From: an uncultured Microbacterium sp.
Lineage (GTDB): Bacteria > Actinomycetota > Actinomycetes > Actinomycetales > Microbacteriaceae
Direction of reading: 5' to 3'
Assembly: GCF_947488465.1 (NCBI RefSeq)
Contig: NZ_CANKZA010000004.1
Span: 248,001 to 312,000 of the forward strand
DNA length: 64,000 bases
Shown here in pieces: positions 17,791 to 26,743 of this stretch. Made by a program: the position numbers and the translations under genes. Within the stretch, counting starts at the first letter, position 1. Every line of letters starts with the position of its first letter. The notes under the pieces are model-generated. The model saw nothing but the letters and a program-made list of their open reading frames with translations. It searched no databases and was not told the origin of the DNA.

Positions 17791-18220
17791 GTCCGCATCC
17801 TACGCTCTTGCGTCTATCCGCGACATAGATTCACAGAAAGTGCCTGCGTGCATTGCTCTTCTCTCTGAATGGGGTCGGCTGCCCTTGAGCAGGCGACCCC
17901 CGTCGAGATGACGTGCATGAGGTGTCGGCTGGTGCGACGGTTGACCATAGCGAGAGAGCGTTTGGCGCACCGCTGATGCGACTCAGCGCGGCCCGGTCAA
18001 CTGAGACGCCCCGTCGAAGGAGAGCGGGACTCGCCGGCCATTGACCATCGTGCCCGTTGAAGGACCCGCCATCGTGCGAGTTGCTGCGCGAGCTTCGGGC
18101 GTGTTGCGGTGATCCCGCGACATGAGGAGCGTCCGCCGAGAATTGGCGCAACCGCCGAATGGGCCTATCTGCCGAAAACCTCCGGCCGGCTTTGCGGTGT
18201 GCACTTGGCCCGTGACTCGA
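17791..18220. other. non-coding stretch upstream of the relaxase; candidate oriT region
   Basis: No coding frame is convincing. The notable element is a hairpin at 17871-17900: GGGGTCG and CGACCCC enclose a G-G mismatch, then CTGC/GCAG around the loop CCTTGA. Its place just upstream of the relaxase start makes it a candidate origin of transfer or part of one. No nic site can be named. Confidence 0.35.
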
Positions 18221-19852
18221 CTACTGGGAGTCTGGGTCGGCGGCATCGCGCCCGTCGAACCAGTTGATAGGAACTTCCGAGTAACTGTTGACGCGATCCT
18301 CGAGTAGAGCCAGGCGTTGCTGAAGCAGTGATTCAGGGTCGGCGAGCGACTCCAGCAGCGGCCTTGTCGGCAGCAGTTGGGACTGAAGGGCATCCGCCTG
18401 GACCGCGTTCAGAAACGTCACCCGATCGTTTCGGAGTATGCGAGCCGATGAGCGCGTTGCTAGGGCGAGTCCGAGGACACGAAGGTGGTAACCGCCCGTG
18501 CCCGACCTAGCGAACAGGCTAACCACAACTGCATCCTCGGACGGGTTCTCGATTAGCTCGCCCGAGAAGAGGTCCAAAGGCTCGCGCGACGCGAGGTTTG
18601 AGACAAACGCCGCCCAGAGTGCGGACTGCTGACGTCGGGTTGCCGAAAGCAGGGTGCGACGATCTATGGCGAGTGCGGCCTCTGCCCAGTTGGGTGTCGG
18701 TTGTTCCAGCAACCGCGCGTCACCGGCGATCCGAGTGCTCGAGCCGACGCCGTAGTCCATGCCGAAAGATCTTCCCCAGAACCAGCTCGCGAGCTCGCCG
18801 TCGTCGTTCAGCGAAGAGTGGCCGAGCCTGAACGCTCGATCGGCCAGAGGAAGGAGGAGACCCCGATACGGCATCCAAGAGGAGGTTGGCACACCGATGT
18901 CGTCGCGGAGCTTTCGCACAGCCGCTTCAGTTGCCGCGAAGGCTGGCTCCCAGTTTGAACGGATCTCTCGGGCCTTGAGCTTGAGGAGCGCAGGTTGCCG
19001 GACGTCATTCTCCAGTCTGAGAGAGACGACCTGAAGGACGGGCAACCCATCCTCGCCCAGCCAATGCGCGATCGGTTCGCTCTCTCGACGCCCGATGTCC
19101 CACCGGTCCCGCAGGTTCCAGTCCGGCTCGTAGACGCGCGCAACGAGGAGGTCGAAAGTGTTGAGGCGAAGACCGGTGAGATTGATGCGCTCGAAGATCC
19201 GCGCCACTGCTGCAGGAGGAAGATTGTTGTCGAGAAGCACCGCCGGGAACGCGTAAGTGTTGAGATGGCCGAGGTGCGACCGGTAGACGTTTGCGAGCAG
19301 TCTACCGACTGACGCGCGGCTACTCTCTGGCGATGCATCCAGGACGCGATCTCGCCACGCGAAGAAGTCGGAGGCGGTTCGGAGTTCGTGGAGCGGGACA
19401 AGCCCCTCCCGGCCCTGGCGCTGGAGGTCGTACTCTCGCTTCCACTTGCTCCGCGCAATTACTTCGATCGATTCCTCGATTGCCTCTGCGGATCCGTCCG
19501 ATGCGGCAAGTTTTTCTGCGTTCACGACGAACGTAACGTCCCCGCGTCCCCGAAGCGCGTGGAATAGTGCGGTCAGTCGTTGCTGTCCGTCGAGGACGAC
19601 AAACCGAATTGCGTCGCTCAGCTCGGGTCCGTCCTCAAAGCCGCGAACCTCGAAGAACTCAGGCCGTCCGCTCATAAGCAGGAGGCTGCCCGCGGGCCAG
19701 TCCGACAGGAGTGTGGCGAGCAGGCTCACCACATCCGAGTTGGACCAGTCGAAGTCTCTCTGAAACGCAGGGAGTACTGCGGTCCCCGCTTCGACGCTAT
19801 CCAGAAGATCTTCGAGCCGGATCTGCTTGGCATCGATGGCCAGTGCGCTCAC
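18221..19852 (-). CDS. DUF262 (GmrS-like) protein without visible HNH domain
   Basis: In this 543-residue protein the first 200 residues are a DUF262 domain: 'LPAFQRDFDWSNSDVVSLLATLLSDWPAGSLLL' and the hallmark 'VLDGQQRLTAL' (about 84-94), a ParB-like nucleotide-binding fold found in GmrSD type IV restriction systems and other defence proteins. 'ARIFERINLTGLRLNTFDLLVARV' continues the family pattern. The HNH/DUF1524 nuclease normally joined to it is not seen in the C-terminal half. It starts with GTG overlapping the upstream membrane-protein gene by 4 bases (GTGA), so the two form one unit. A role in phage defence is likely by family but not shown. Confidence 0.85.
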   Translation of the reverse strand: MSALAIDAKQIRLEDLLDSVEAGTAVLPAFQRDFDWSNSDVVSLLATLLSDWPAGSLLLMSGRPEFFEVRGFEDGPELSDAIRFVVLDGQQRLTALFHALRGRGDVTFVVNAEKLAASDGSAEAIEESIEVIARSKWKREYDLQRQGREGLVPLHELRTASDFFAWRDRVLDASPESSRASVGRLLANVYRSHLGHLNTYAFPAVLLDNNLPPAAVARIFERINLTGLRLNTFDLLVARVYEPDWNLRDRWDIGRRESEPIAHWLGEDGLPVLQVVSLRLENDVRQPALLKLKAREIRSNWEPAFAATEAAVRKLRDDIGVPTSSWMPYRGLLLPLADRAFRLGHSSLNDDGELASWFWGRSFGMDYGVGSSTRIAGDARLLEQPTPNWAEAALAIDRRTLLSATRRQQSALWAAFVSNLASREPLDLFSGELIENPSEDAVVVSLFARSGTGGYHLRVLGLALATRSSARILRNDRVTFLNAVQADALQSQLLPTRPLLESLADPESLLQQRLALLEDRVNSYSEVPINWFDGRDAADPDSQ

Positions 19853-20652
19853 GCGGTCACTTCCTCAAGTCGGTTCAGCGCGCTCAGTCCGCTCACGTGG
19901 GTCCTGAAGAAGCTCGTCGGATACTCCTCTGGGCTTTGCTCATACACGAACGCGACCCTGTCCCGCAGAGTCATCTTGACGTCAGGCGCCGCGAGCGTCA
20001 CCACGGTGACGCGGTCGATCGTGATGACTTCATAGTCGACGTCGACATCGTGCTCTACGACGCTGAGCTTGCTTCCGGCTCGCAGCGGGGCCCCACCGTC
20101 CTTCGCTTCACGCCAGAGACGGGCGGCCCGCTCCGTCACTTCGATGATGCCCTCGGACACCTTGTCGGCGCTCGACCCTCGCCTGACTGCCTCCCGTCCG
20201 ACCACGGCGCTACCTTGCGAGGGAACCGCGACCGTCACGCCAAGGCTGCGGCGCGTGGCGATATCGCGCAGGGTGTACATGTTGCGCTCCAACCACTCGC
20301 CGTTGTGGGTGAGCACGGAGATCTCATTCGCGGAGCTGAGCAGCCGCGACCAGTCGAGTTGAGAGCGCGTCGTCACTTCCTGTAGGCCCGACTGGGCAAC
20401 GCTCGCGCCAAGTCTTAGGTAGTGCCGCAGATCCGTGCTGTGGCTTTGGCGCACGAGGAACTCCCAAGCGAAAGACACGACCGCGAGGCCGAACAATACC
20501 GCCAGGACATTTGTTCCGGCAGCGTAAAGCCATGCCGGCATATCGGCCTTCGCAAACTCAAGCAGGACGAGCCCCCCGAGCGATATGAGCCCTACGACGA
20601 TGGCGATCGCAACGATGCTCCCGCGCGTTCGCCCGAAGTCACCCCGTGTCAT
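19849..20652 (-). CDS. two-helix membrane protein coupled to the DUF262 gene
   Basis: This 267-residue protein has two membrane helices (about 13-33 'SIVAIAIVVGLISLGGLVLLEF' region, and 40-63), then a cytoplasmic domain of about 200 residues. The segment 'ANEISVLTHNGEWLERNMYTLRDIATRRSLGVTVAVPS' recalls phospholipase D-like (HKD) folds, but no HxK motif is present, so catalysis is not supported. Its stop overlaps the GTG of the DUF262 gene. A membrane partner or effector for the DUF262 sensor is the simplest reading; this is inference. Confidence 0.6.
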   Translation of the reverse strand: MTRGDFGRTRGSIVAIAIVVGLISLGGLVLLEFAKADMPAWLYAAGTNVLAVLFGLAVVSFAWEFLVRQSHSTDLRHYLRLGASVAQSGLQEVTTRSQLDWSRLLSSANEISVLTHNGEWLERNMYTLRDIATRRSLGVTVAVPSQGSAVVGREAVRRGSSADKVSEGIIEVTERAARLWREAKDGGAPLRAGSKLSVVEHDVDVDYEVITIDRVTVVTLAAPDVKMTLRDRVAFVYEQSPEEYPTSFFRTHVSGLSALNRLEEVTA

Positions 20653-21204
20653 CCCGTCCCTCTTCGCTCGGCCTGGGCTTCGCGCTCGGCAAAGACACCC
20701 CGTGGTTGCGCTCGCTGCGGAAAATCACTTCCACGACGCTGGCGTCTGCGAGCACGACGGACCCCCATTATGTCGTCCATCCGACGCGCCCGTGGTAGTC
20801 CACGCACTCGAGGCTCGATGCAAGGGCCAAGTTGATGGAAGCCATCGATCACGCACGACAACGCGTAGATTCGGTGACGCGCACGCGGGGCTTCTTCTCT
20901 TAGTCCGAAGAGCGGGGACCAAATGTCTCGAGGCGACTGCAGGCGGGCGGTCGGCCTGAAGTTGTCGTCGCAGCAGTCCCGGCGGAGCCGCGCACAAGCT
21001 CATGCGAGGTTTGGTTACGGGGCGACTCTTCTCGCCGCGTCGCTGATGGATCAATCGCGAGGGCGTGAAGCTCATCGCCACGAGCTGCATTCAGGAGGAC
21101 CGGTCTGCGGGCGGACGACGTACCGTTCGCGACCCATCGGTTGGAAGGCATATTCGGCAGAGGAGCAGGGGTGCCGCCACGAACGAGCGACGACACCCGC
21201 CCGC
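20653..21204. other. 552-base stretch without a convincing gene
   Basis: Small frames on both strands are arginine-rich and lack ribosome binding sites. The leftward side probably holds the promoter for the DUF262 unit. I see no repeat. Confidence 0.35.
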
Positions 21205-22116
21205 TCAGGCCGCGGCTTCGCCGAGGCCGTCGTCGTACCGCTCGTCGACGAACCGCTTGAACATCGCCAGGAGGTCATCCCTGTTGCGAATGGCACGCAA
21301 CGTAACCTCGAGGCTGGTCCTACGTCCACGAACGAGATCGGGACGCTTCTTCAGCAGGCGCTTAGGCGTCCGCAGGGGCTTGCCGTTCCTACCCAGTACC
21401 GCCTGCTCCATCTGTACGAAAGAGAGCACCGAGGTCTCGTAGTAACGACCCGCCGACATCAGGAGGGTCGACCGCGCCCATCCAGTGGGGACGAGAAGAA
21501 GCTCCTTGCCGTCCACGACCGGCAACGTGAAGTCTTTCTCGTCCCACCCGTAGGTGGCAGGGTTCCACACCTGCTTGCGAAAGGTCCGCACCTCGTGACC
21601 GTCAGATGTGAATTCCGGGTACGTCGCGAGCATCTGCTCGGTGAATCGGGCCAGCGGTTCGAACATGATGCGGGTCGCGACGTCGCTGGTGATGTCCTTG
21701 TCGACTCCGTCCACGAAGACAGGGAGGTCTTCGAGCTGATGAAGGATGCCCAGCCGCACCAGCGCCTCGACGTCCCCTGTCAGGGTCGCCCAAATCCAGC
21801 CGCCCACGACCGCCGCGCCGCCATGACCACCGAATCCTTCCGCAGCCATACCGAGGCGGGTCTCCCACGGCTCTATGAAGTGGCACAGGAGATCCTCGCC
21901 GCGGCGAAGCGCCGACGAGCTCCCATCGAAGATGCAGTCTGTGATGGCGGTGAGGAACGTATCCGAGCACCGCACCGCCTCATCAGCGAAAGGCTGCGGC
22001 GACCGACGCAGTCGGATGGCGCGCGGATCGACATACAGCCGGTTGTCGGCTGCGACGTCCACGTCGATGAAGGGCACAGGGCCCGTGATTCCGTAGTGAA
22101 TCGTGATGTTCGCCAT
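21205..22116 (-). CDS. unrecognised protein in the defence island
   Basis: This 303-residue soluble protein starts MANITIHYG; AGGAGG lies about 10 bases upstream, and a TTG three codons earlier is less likely. It opens with 'GPVPFIDVDVAADNRLYVDPRAIRL', has a central 'FVDGVDKDITSDVATRIMFEPLARFTEQML' and a basic C-terminal part ('KRLLKKRPDLVRGRR'). The D.xTSD.atr pattern reminds me of a broad group of uncharacterised island-encoded proteins, but I cannot name a family or a catalytic site. Its neighbours are defence-type genes on the same strand. Confidence 0.55.
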   Translation of the reverse strand: MANITIHYGITGPVPFIDVDVAADNRLYVDPRAIRLRRSPQPFADEAVRCSDTFLTAITDCIFDGSSSALRRGEDLLCHFIEPWETRLGMAAEGFGGHGGAAVVGGWIWATLTGDVEALVRLGILHQLEDLPVFVDGVDKDITSDVATRIMFEPLARFTEQMLATYPEFTSDGHEVRTFRKQVWNPATYGWDEKDFTLPVVDGKELLLVPTGWARSTLLMSAGRYYETSVLSFVQMEQAVLGRNGKPLRTPKRLLKKRPDLVRGRRTSLEVTLRAIRNRDDLLAMFKRFVDERYDDGLGEAAA

Positions 22117-22231
22117 GGTGGGCAAACCTCCTCATTGGTGAGGACACGAGAGAAATCACGGGTTCGCCACCCGGGCCTTCCGGTATGGTGTTGGTGACGC
22201 TCAAGTCACCACCGTGCACTCGTGTCGGTGT

Positions 22232-22269
22232 TTCTGGCCCGAATCCCTGGAACGGATTGCGGGCCAGAA
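22232..22269 (-). terminator. hairpin terminator after the coiled-coil/winged-helix gene
   Basis: TTCTGGCCCGAATCC (22232-22246) pairs with GGATTGCGGGCCAGAA (22254-22269) with one bulged base, across the loop CTGGAAC. It lies 16 bases past the stop of the gene at 22285 and separates it from the gene at 21205. A second small inverted repeat (TGGTGAC...GTCACCA, 22192-22211) lies between it and the next start. Confidence 0.65.
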
Positions 22270-22284
22270 GTCTGTTTGGGGACT

Positions 22285-22752
22285 TCATGTAGCCTCCAGC
22301 GGCCGCCACTGACCGCGGCCAACTCTGACGACTCGCTTCGTGCGATTGAGATACGCAAGCGCTGCCCCGATTGCGTCTCGCGAGTCATCACGCCCTCGCT
22401 CACGAAGGAAGTCCTCGATGCCTGCGGGGCTAGCAGTCGAACCTGTCCGCGAGAGCATCTTGACCGCGGTCCAGACAGCATCCGAGCGACCCTGCGAAGC
22501 AATGTCGTCCACCAGAGGGAAGAGTCCCTCGTTGACTGCCGGCATCGAACCGGGCACGTCCTCGCTTGGGGTCTCCGGGAATCGACGAGTGAGCGCGAGC
22601 CGGTAGCCCTGCTCCTCCTGCTCGAGCAGGTCGAGTTCCCGCTCCAGCTCGGCCAGCTCTTCGCGCTTTGCGTCTATCCTGCTCTCCGCAATCGCGCGCG
22701 CGTCGATCGCAGACTGAATCAGCTCGATGAGTGTCTCCGCAGTGATGGCCAT
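22285..22752 (-). CDS. coiled-coil plus C-terminal winged-helix protein
   Basis: In this 155-residue protein residues 10-50 are a strongly charged heptad-like helix ('ESRIDAKREELAELERELDLLEQEE'). Residues about 95-155 look like a winged helix ('RTGSTASPAGIEDFLRERGR', then 'AIGAALAYLNRTKRVVRVGRGQWRPL'), the shape of small HARE/HTH-type DNA- or protein-binding domains that sense status in restriction-like systems. AGGAGG stands 6 bases before the ATG. A TATGAT -10 box lies just upstream (22770-22775), implying a very short leader. Partner unknown. Confidence 0.6.
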   Translation of the reverse strand: MAITAETLIELIQSAIDARAIAESRIDAKREELAELERELDLLEQEEQGYRLALTRRFPETPSEDVPGSMPAVNEGLFPLVDDIASQGRSDAVWTAVKMLSRTGSTASPAGIEDFLRERGRDDSRDAIGAALAYLNRTKRVVRVGRGQWRPLEAT

Positions 22753-22769
22753 GTCAACCTCCTCGCACC

Positions 22770-22775
22770 ATCATA
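22770..22775 (-). promoter_or_regulatory. extended -10 box TATGAT upstream of the gene at 22752
   Basis: Read on the complementary strand, TATGAT follows TGTGG and stands 18 bases before the start codon, with the ribosome binding site AGGAGG in between. No good -35 was found, so this is a weak call. Confidence 0.3.
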
Positions 22776-23314
22776 CCACATCCCAGACTGGGGGTGTGGG
22801 AGATCCCCGACCTGACTGAGTGTGTGGGTAAATGCCCACCCCACCCCAGATTGCACACGCATCGATGCGCCAACACTTCCTGACTGCCTCAAGTGCAGCG
22901 CTGACCGTGCGGGGCGCCGACGGGGCTCGATGTGCTCGGCGCCGCCCCGCAGCGGCCGCCGTCTGTTCGAAGGTGACGATTCACTCGTTGTCCCCGTATC
23001 GAGCCACAGGCCAGCGCGCGCGAGCACGGATCGATGAGATCGAACTGCAACCGGCGATCAAGCGATGGCCCGTTCCGGTCCGTTCGACTTGACCGACTGA
23101 TCAGTTCACTTCCGACGCCAACGACGCTAACCCGAGAGCACGAAGCAAACGACGCAGGGCCACGAGTCCGATGGCGGTGGTCCTGCCACTCGCGGATCGC
23201 ATCGAGACGCGCTCGGCGCGCCGGGGGCCGAACGGGGATCGGAGGTCTGCGCCACATTCGGCGGTGCGCAGCCGTGCTTCGCCGCCCATTCTTTGAAACT
23301 GCTCGACGCGAAAG
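22776..23314. other. 539-base stretch without a convincing gene
   Basis: It separates the nuclease gene (ending at 23315) from the coiled-coil gene. Frames here are short and basic. I see no insertion sequence ends or RNA gene. Confidence 0.35.
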
Positions 23315-24346
23315 TCAGCCCGGGTTGTCTGTGGGTGCGCTCGCGCGCCGCCGTCGCGCCTCTCGGTGGAGGTTCACCGGTGTCGCGTCGAGGACACGTT
23401 CGATCATTAGTGCCAGGAAACGCTCTGGCGTGAGGTGCGCTGGCATTGCATCTGATCGGATGCGTACCGTGGGGAGCTGCGCAAGTGTGCTCTCGATGTC
23501 CGGTTCCGAAAGGGCGAGCGGTTCGGCGACTTCCGGTTCAGACTCCAGCCCTGCAGCAACGAGTCGATCCTCGGGGTCTTCACCACTATCGGCAGCAACT
23601 GCGACGGTGTCGTCGTAGTCGATCATGACGAGGCAGGTGGCGTGGTAGGCGTCGTCTTCGCGACCGAGTTTGCCGAGCAGGTCGACGAGCCACTCAGCGG
23701 TGTCAGGCTCCTTGTGGAGGATGTCGGAGCGGAGTCCGAAGACGAAGCCGAGCGCGGCGAGGGGGTGACGCAGGCGCAAGTTCTTGGCGTCCCCGTAGGA
23801 TTCTTCGACTCGATTGGCGGCGTTCTTCCCGTACGACGAGTCCATCCGCTTTGTGGAGATGAGTAGCTCTGGGCCGGTGTGCCAGTCGGTCATGATGACG
23901 TCGACTTGTTTGAGGTAGTTCTTGCCTAGAATGTTGGCGCTGGCGGAGGTTACTCCGGGCACCGCGCCTGTCTTCGTGAGGCGTGCTTCAAGATCGCTGC
24001 GCTCCTTGACGGGCAGGGTCTTCAATAGGTTCGCGACGGACGCCGGGAGGATGCGGGGATGGGTGGCTCGCGGCCATGTTGCGTCGGAATCGAATCCTGC
24101 TCGGCGCAGCTCATAGCTGATCCATACGTCGAGCGCGAGGGCCGGCACCCCGGTCCGAGTGTCGGCATTCAAGTGCAGGGGGACGCCGAGGAGTTTGATG
24201 AGGGTGCCGTAGTCCGGCGAGTATCGTAGCTGGCCGTTCGCGACCTTTACCCAAGGGTTGGTGTGTTCGCCGTCCGGTGCGGCGTCGGCGACGATGCGGT
24301 CGAAGAGGACCCATGCCTTCTCTTTCGCGCTGGGTTCAGCGGCCAC
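23315..24346 (-). CDS. PD-(D/E)xK nuclease-like partner of the DNA methyltransferase
   Basis: In this 343-residue protein the centre holds a likely PD-(D/E)xK core: 'QVDVIMTDW' followed by 'ELLISTKRMDSS' (D...E-x-S-x-K, about 145-170), then a basic 'NAANRVEESYGDAKNLRLRHPLAALGF'. The C-terminal third is acidic. It starts with GTG inside the end of the methyltransferase gene (11-base overlap), so the two form a restriction-modification operon. Read this way it is the restriction enzyme. The cut site is unknown, and I do not recognise a named type II prototype. Confidence 0.7.
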   Translation of the reverse strand: MAAEPSAKEKAWVLFDRIVADAAPDGEHTNPWVKVANGQLRYSPDYGTLIKLLGVPLHLNADTRTGVPALALDVWISYELRRAGFDSDATWPRATHPRILPASVANLLKTLPVKERSDLEARLTKTGAVPGVTSASANILGKNYLKQVDVIMTDWHTGPELLISTKRMDSSYGKNAANRVEESYGDAKNLRLRHPLAALGFVFGLRSDILHKEPDTAEWLVDLLGKLGREDDAYHATCLVMIDYDDTVAVAADSGEDPEDRLVAAGLESEPEVAEPLALSEPDIESTLAQLPTVRIRSDAMPAHLTPERFLALMIERVLDATPVNLHREARRRRASAPTDNPG

Positions 24347-26003
24347 TCGCGCCCCTCACTGTGCGGCGGCGGGCAAGCTCGGCGCGCGCCCGACGGACAT
24401 ATTCGATCTCTTCCGCGGACACGTGCCCTGTGGTGGTCAAGAGAACCTGGTCGACGAGCGCAACCGCGTCAAGCAGACGACCAGCCTGCAGGAGGCGAGC
24501 CACCTTGCTCTTGATCTCCCGGAGAGCGGGAGCGTTCTCCTCGATGAGCGTCGCGGAAGGCATGGCCCACTGGTCTGCTTCTTTGGGTTCGATCTTGAGG
24601 ATGCCGCCGCCGTAGGCGCGTCCGACCATCTCGGCATTCAGTAGCGTGACGGAGTTCAAGCTGGCGAGCGGGAGGAGCTCGTTCCCGAGGTCGCGCTGGG
24701 GCTCCTTGAGGTAAACGCCGTGGACGGAGTTGAGGTGGTGAGCGCGGGCCGTGTTCGTCGTCAGCCGCGGAGTGTCCGCGTTCATACACGTCAGCAGCAG
24801 GTCCGCCGGAGGGATGATCGGGACTCGGTACCAAGTCTTCCTGACGCGGCATTTATACGCCTCGTCAACACCGGTGCGGTGACCATCGGCAACGTACCCG
24901 CGTGCTTCCTTGGACAGTTTCTCGCCCGGGTAGAACAGGTAGGTGGCCTTCCCGTCAGCCCCGAGGCGAGTGAGCATGTCGTCGGACAGATGCAGCCCGC
25001 GCAGGTGAGAGCTGCCGGGGGGTGAGAGTCGAAGTAGTTCGTTGCGGTGCAGCCCGAGTTCCTTCACACGCTTCGGTGAGAGCGTGAAGTACGCGTTATT
25101 TCCCGTCACGATCCCAAGGGTGGTGTCTCCCCACTCCTCAAGCGATGTGAACTTGCCGTCGCGAATCAACGTCCGCAGCGGCTCGACGGCGTTCGGGGCG
25201 ACGAGGCTGCCTGTCCACTTGCCAGCGGGATCAGTCGGGATCCAGAGCTGGCCGGCATCGAGTGAGGCCAACCCTGTTGCGTTCTTGGCCTGACGGATCG
25301 TCGCCCCAGTTGTGGGGCCTTGGCCGTATCCGTCGGCGAGCAACAGAACAACGTCCGCTTCAGCGTCGGGGAAGACTTGCTCGTCGAAGAGAACAAGTTC
25401 AACTGTGCGGAAACTGTCGAACAAGAAACGGCGCACTGGGGCCGCGTAGTTCACCGAGAGGAGTTCAGCCGGCAGCACGAGCCCGAGACGCCCGCCCTTC
25501 CGGAGGAACAGCGCCGACTGAACCGTGAATGCGGCCCAACTCGACGCAAGCCCCGTGAGAGTCACCCCTGCGGCGAGCGCGGCCCTGCGCGCGCGTGTGC
25601 GCGATTCGCCTGTGAAGTCCTGGTAGCGGATATAGGGCGGGTTGCCGATGACCGCGTCGTAGCTCGGAGCAGGTTCGACGAGGAAAAAGTCGCTGTGACG
25701 GATGCGAGCTTCGCCGCCAGCTTCAGCGACCCTCTGGGTGCCGACCGCCGCACTGTGCTCGTGAATCTCTACACCGTCGACGACCGGGCGTGCGCTCTCG
25801 TCACTCCCGAGTTCGCGGAGCCGGTCGACCGCAGAGACCAGGAACGCCGCATCACCCGCCGACGGCTCGAGTACGCGGTCAGCGGCATCGCGGATCGCCC
25901 ATGCGGAAATGAAGGCGGTGATGTCATCTGGTGTGAAGAACGCGCCGCGTGCCTTGCGCAGCGTGGGCGTGTCAGCCGGGTTGATGGCAGGCACGATAGT
26001 CAC
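24336..26003 (-). CDS. N6-adenine DNA methyltransferase (NPPY class)
   Basis: With the start at GTG 26003 (AGGAAG just upstream; a second GTG at 25994) the protein has 555 residues. An open frame continues 43 codons further upstream but without coding character. Motif I is 'RVLEPSAGDAAFL' (about 42-55), motif IV is NPPYIRYQ (about 120), and 'GAFFTPDDI' precedes them, as in Eco57I-like enzymes. The C-terminal 300 residues hold the target recognition part ('WGDTTLGIVTGNN'). It methylates adenine in a specific site to protect host DNA from the nuclease encoded next. Confidence 0.88.
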   Translation of the reverse strand: MTIVPAINPADTPTLRKARGAFFTPDDITAFISAWAIRDAADRVLEPSAGDAAFLVSAVDRLRELGSDESARPVVDGVEIHEHSAAVGTQRVAEAGGEARIRHSDFFLVEPAPSYDAVIGNPPYIRYQDFTGESRTRARRAALAAGVTLTGLASSWAAFTVQSALFLRKGGRLGLVLPAELLSVNYAAPVRRFLFDSFRTVELVLFDEQVFPDAEADVVLLLADGYGQGPTTGATIRQAKNATGLASLDAGQLWIPTDPAGKWTGSLVAPNAVEPLRTLIRDGKFTSLEEWGDTTLGIVTGNNAYFTLSPKRVKELGLHRNELLRLSPPGSSHLRGLHLSDDMLTRLGADGKATYLFYPGEKLSKEARGYVADGHRTGVDEAYKCRVRKTWYRVPIIPPADLLLTCMNADTPRLTTNTARAHHLNSVHGVYLKEPQRDLGNELLPLASLNSVTLLNAEMVGRAYGGGILKIEPKEADQWAMPSATLIEENAPALREIKSKVARLLQAGRLLDAVALVDQVLLTTTGHVSAEEIEYVRRARAELARRRTVRGASGR

Positions 26004-26235
26004 CTTCCTATTGTCGATGATTTGTGCGCATATCGAGGAAGCGACAGCCGCTCCGCGCACGTTTCTGCGGCCGCCTCTGACGTGAGTAGCTGGGGATGGC
26101 TTACGGGCGATGGTTTCATCCGCTACCGACATCGGATGGATGCCGCGCCTCCTCCCCAGACCCTCGTGGGAGCGGCTTATTCACATCGCAACCGCGACGT
26201 GCCAACGCGGGGCATTTCGCTAGGAGACTCACGCC

Positions 26236-26676
26236 ATGGGAATCTGCTACGAGCTGCGAGCCGTGCAACCCGGGGCCCCGTGCTCGGAGGGCGCGGCAAC
26301 TCCCGCAAGTCCTGCCAACATGTCGAGGGACAAGACTCAGGATTGTCTACAGCTCGGGGCTTGCTGGCGATGCATGCAAAAGGCGCTCGACGTCGACAAC
26401 GTCAACGCAGGTCCGGCGGCCGCCCTTGTTCGAACTCCGCCGCACCACCCGGGTCACGCGTGGGTCCCAGTAAGCGGGTTCCTCACCGCAGCGGAGGTGA
26501 AGGAGATTGCCCAGCATCTCGCTGAGATCCTGGACGCCACAGGTACTGCTCGGTCCGCGGACCGTTGTTCTTCGGCGTACGCCGACACCCTGAACTGCAG
26601 TGCGCTCGCACGCTGTCTGAACTTCACCTCCGCGCTGTGCGATGCGGGGCTCGGGCTGGAATGGCGGATTGGGTGA
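26236..26676 (+). CDS. small Cys-rich protein, possibly DUF1877-like
   Basis: This 146-residue protein has TAGGAGA 10 bases before the ATG. The start 'MGICYELRAV' and the middle 'SGFLTAAEVKEIAQHLAEI' resemble DUF1877-type proteins ('MGxxyxl.av' and 'pp..LtpeEV..ia..L'). The part between is compressed and unusually rich in Cys, Ala and Pro, and the usual C-terminal Tyr-rich helix is missing, so it may be a diverged or decaying copy. It is the only rightward gene between the methyltransferase and the TIR gene. Confidence 0.4.
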   Translation: MGICYELRAVQPGAPCSEGAATPASPANMSRDKTQDCLQLGACWRCMQKALDVDNVNAGPAAALVRTPPHHPGHAWVPVSGFLTAAEVKEIAQHLAEILDATGTARSADRCSSAYADTLNCSALARCLNFTSALCDAGLGLEWRIG

Positions 26677-26743
26677 TAGATGCTCTCAGGCGTGGCGCCC
26701 GCGAGGCCCGGCCTGAGCGACTTCCACTCAGAATGATCCGGCT

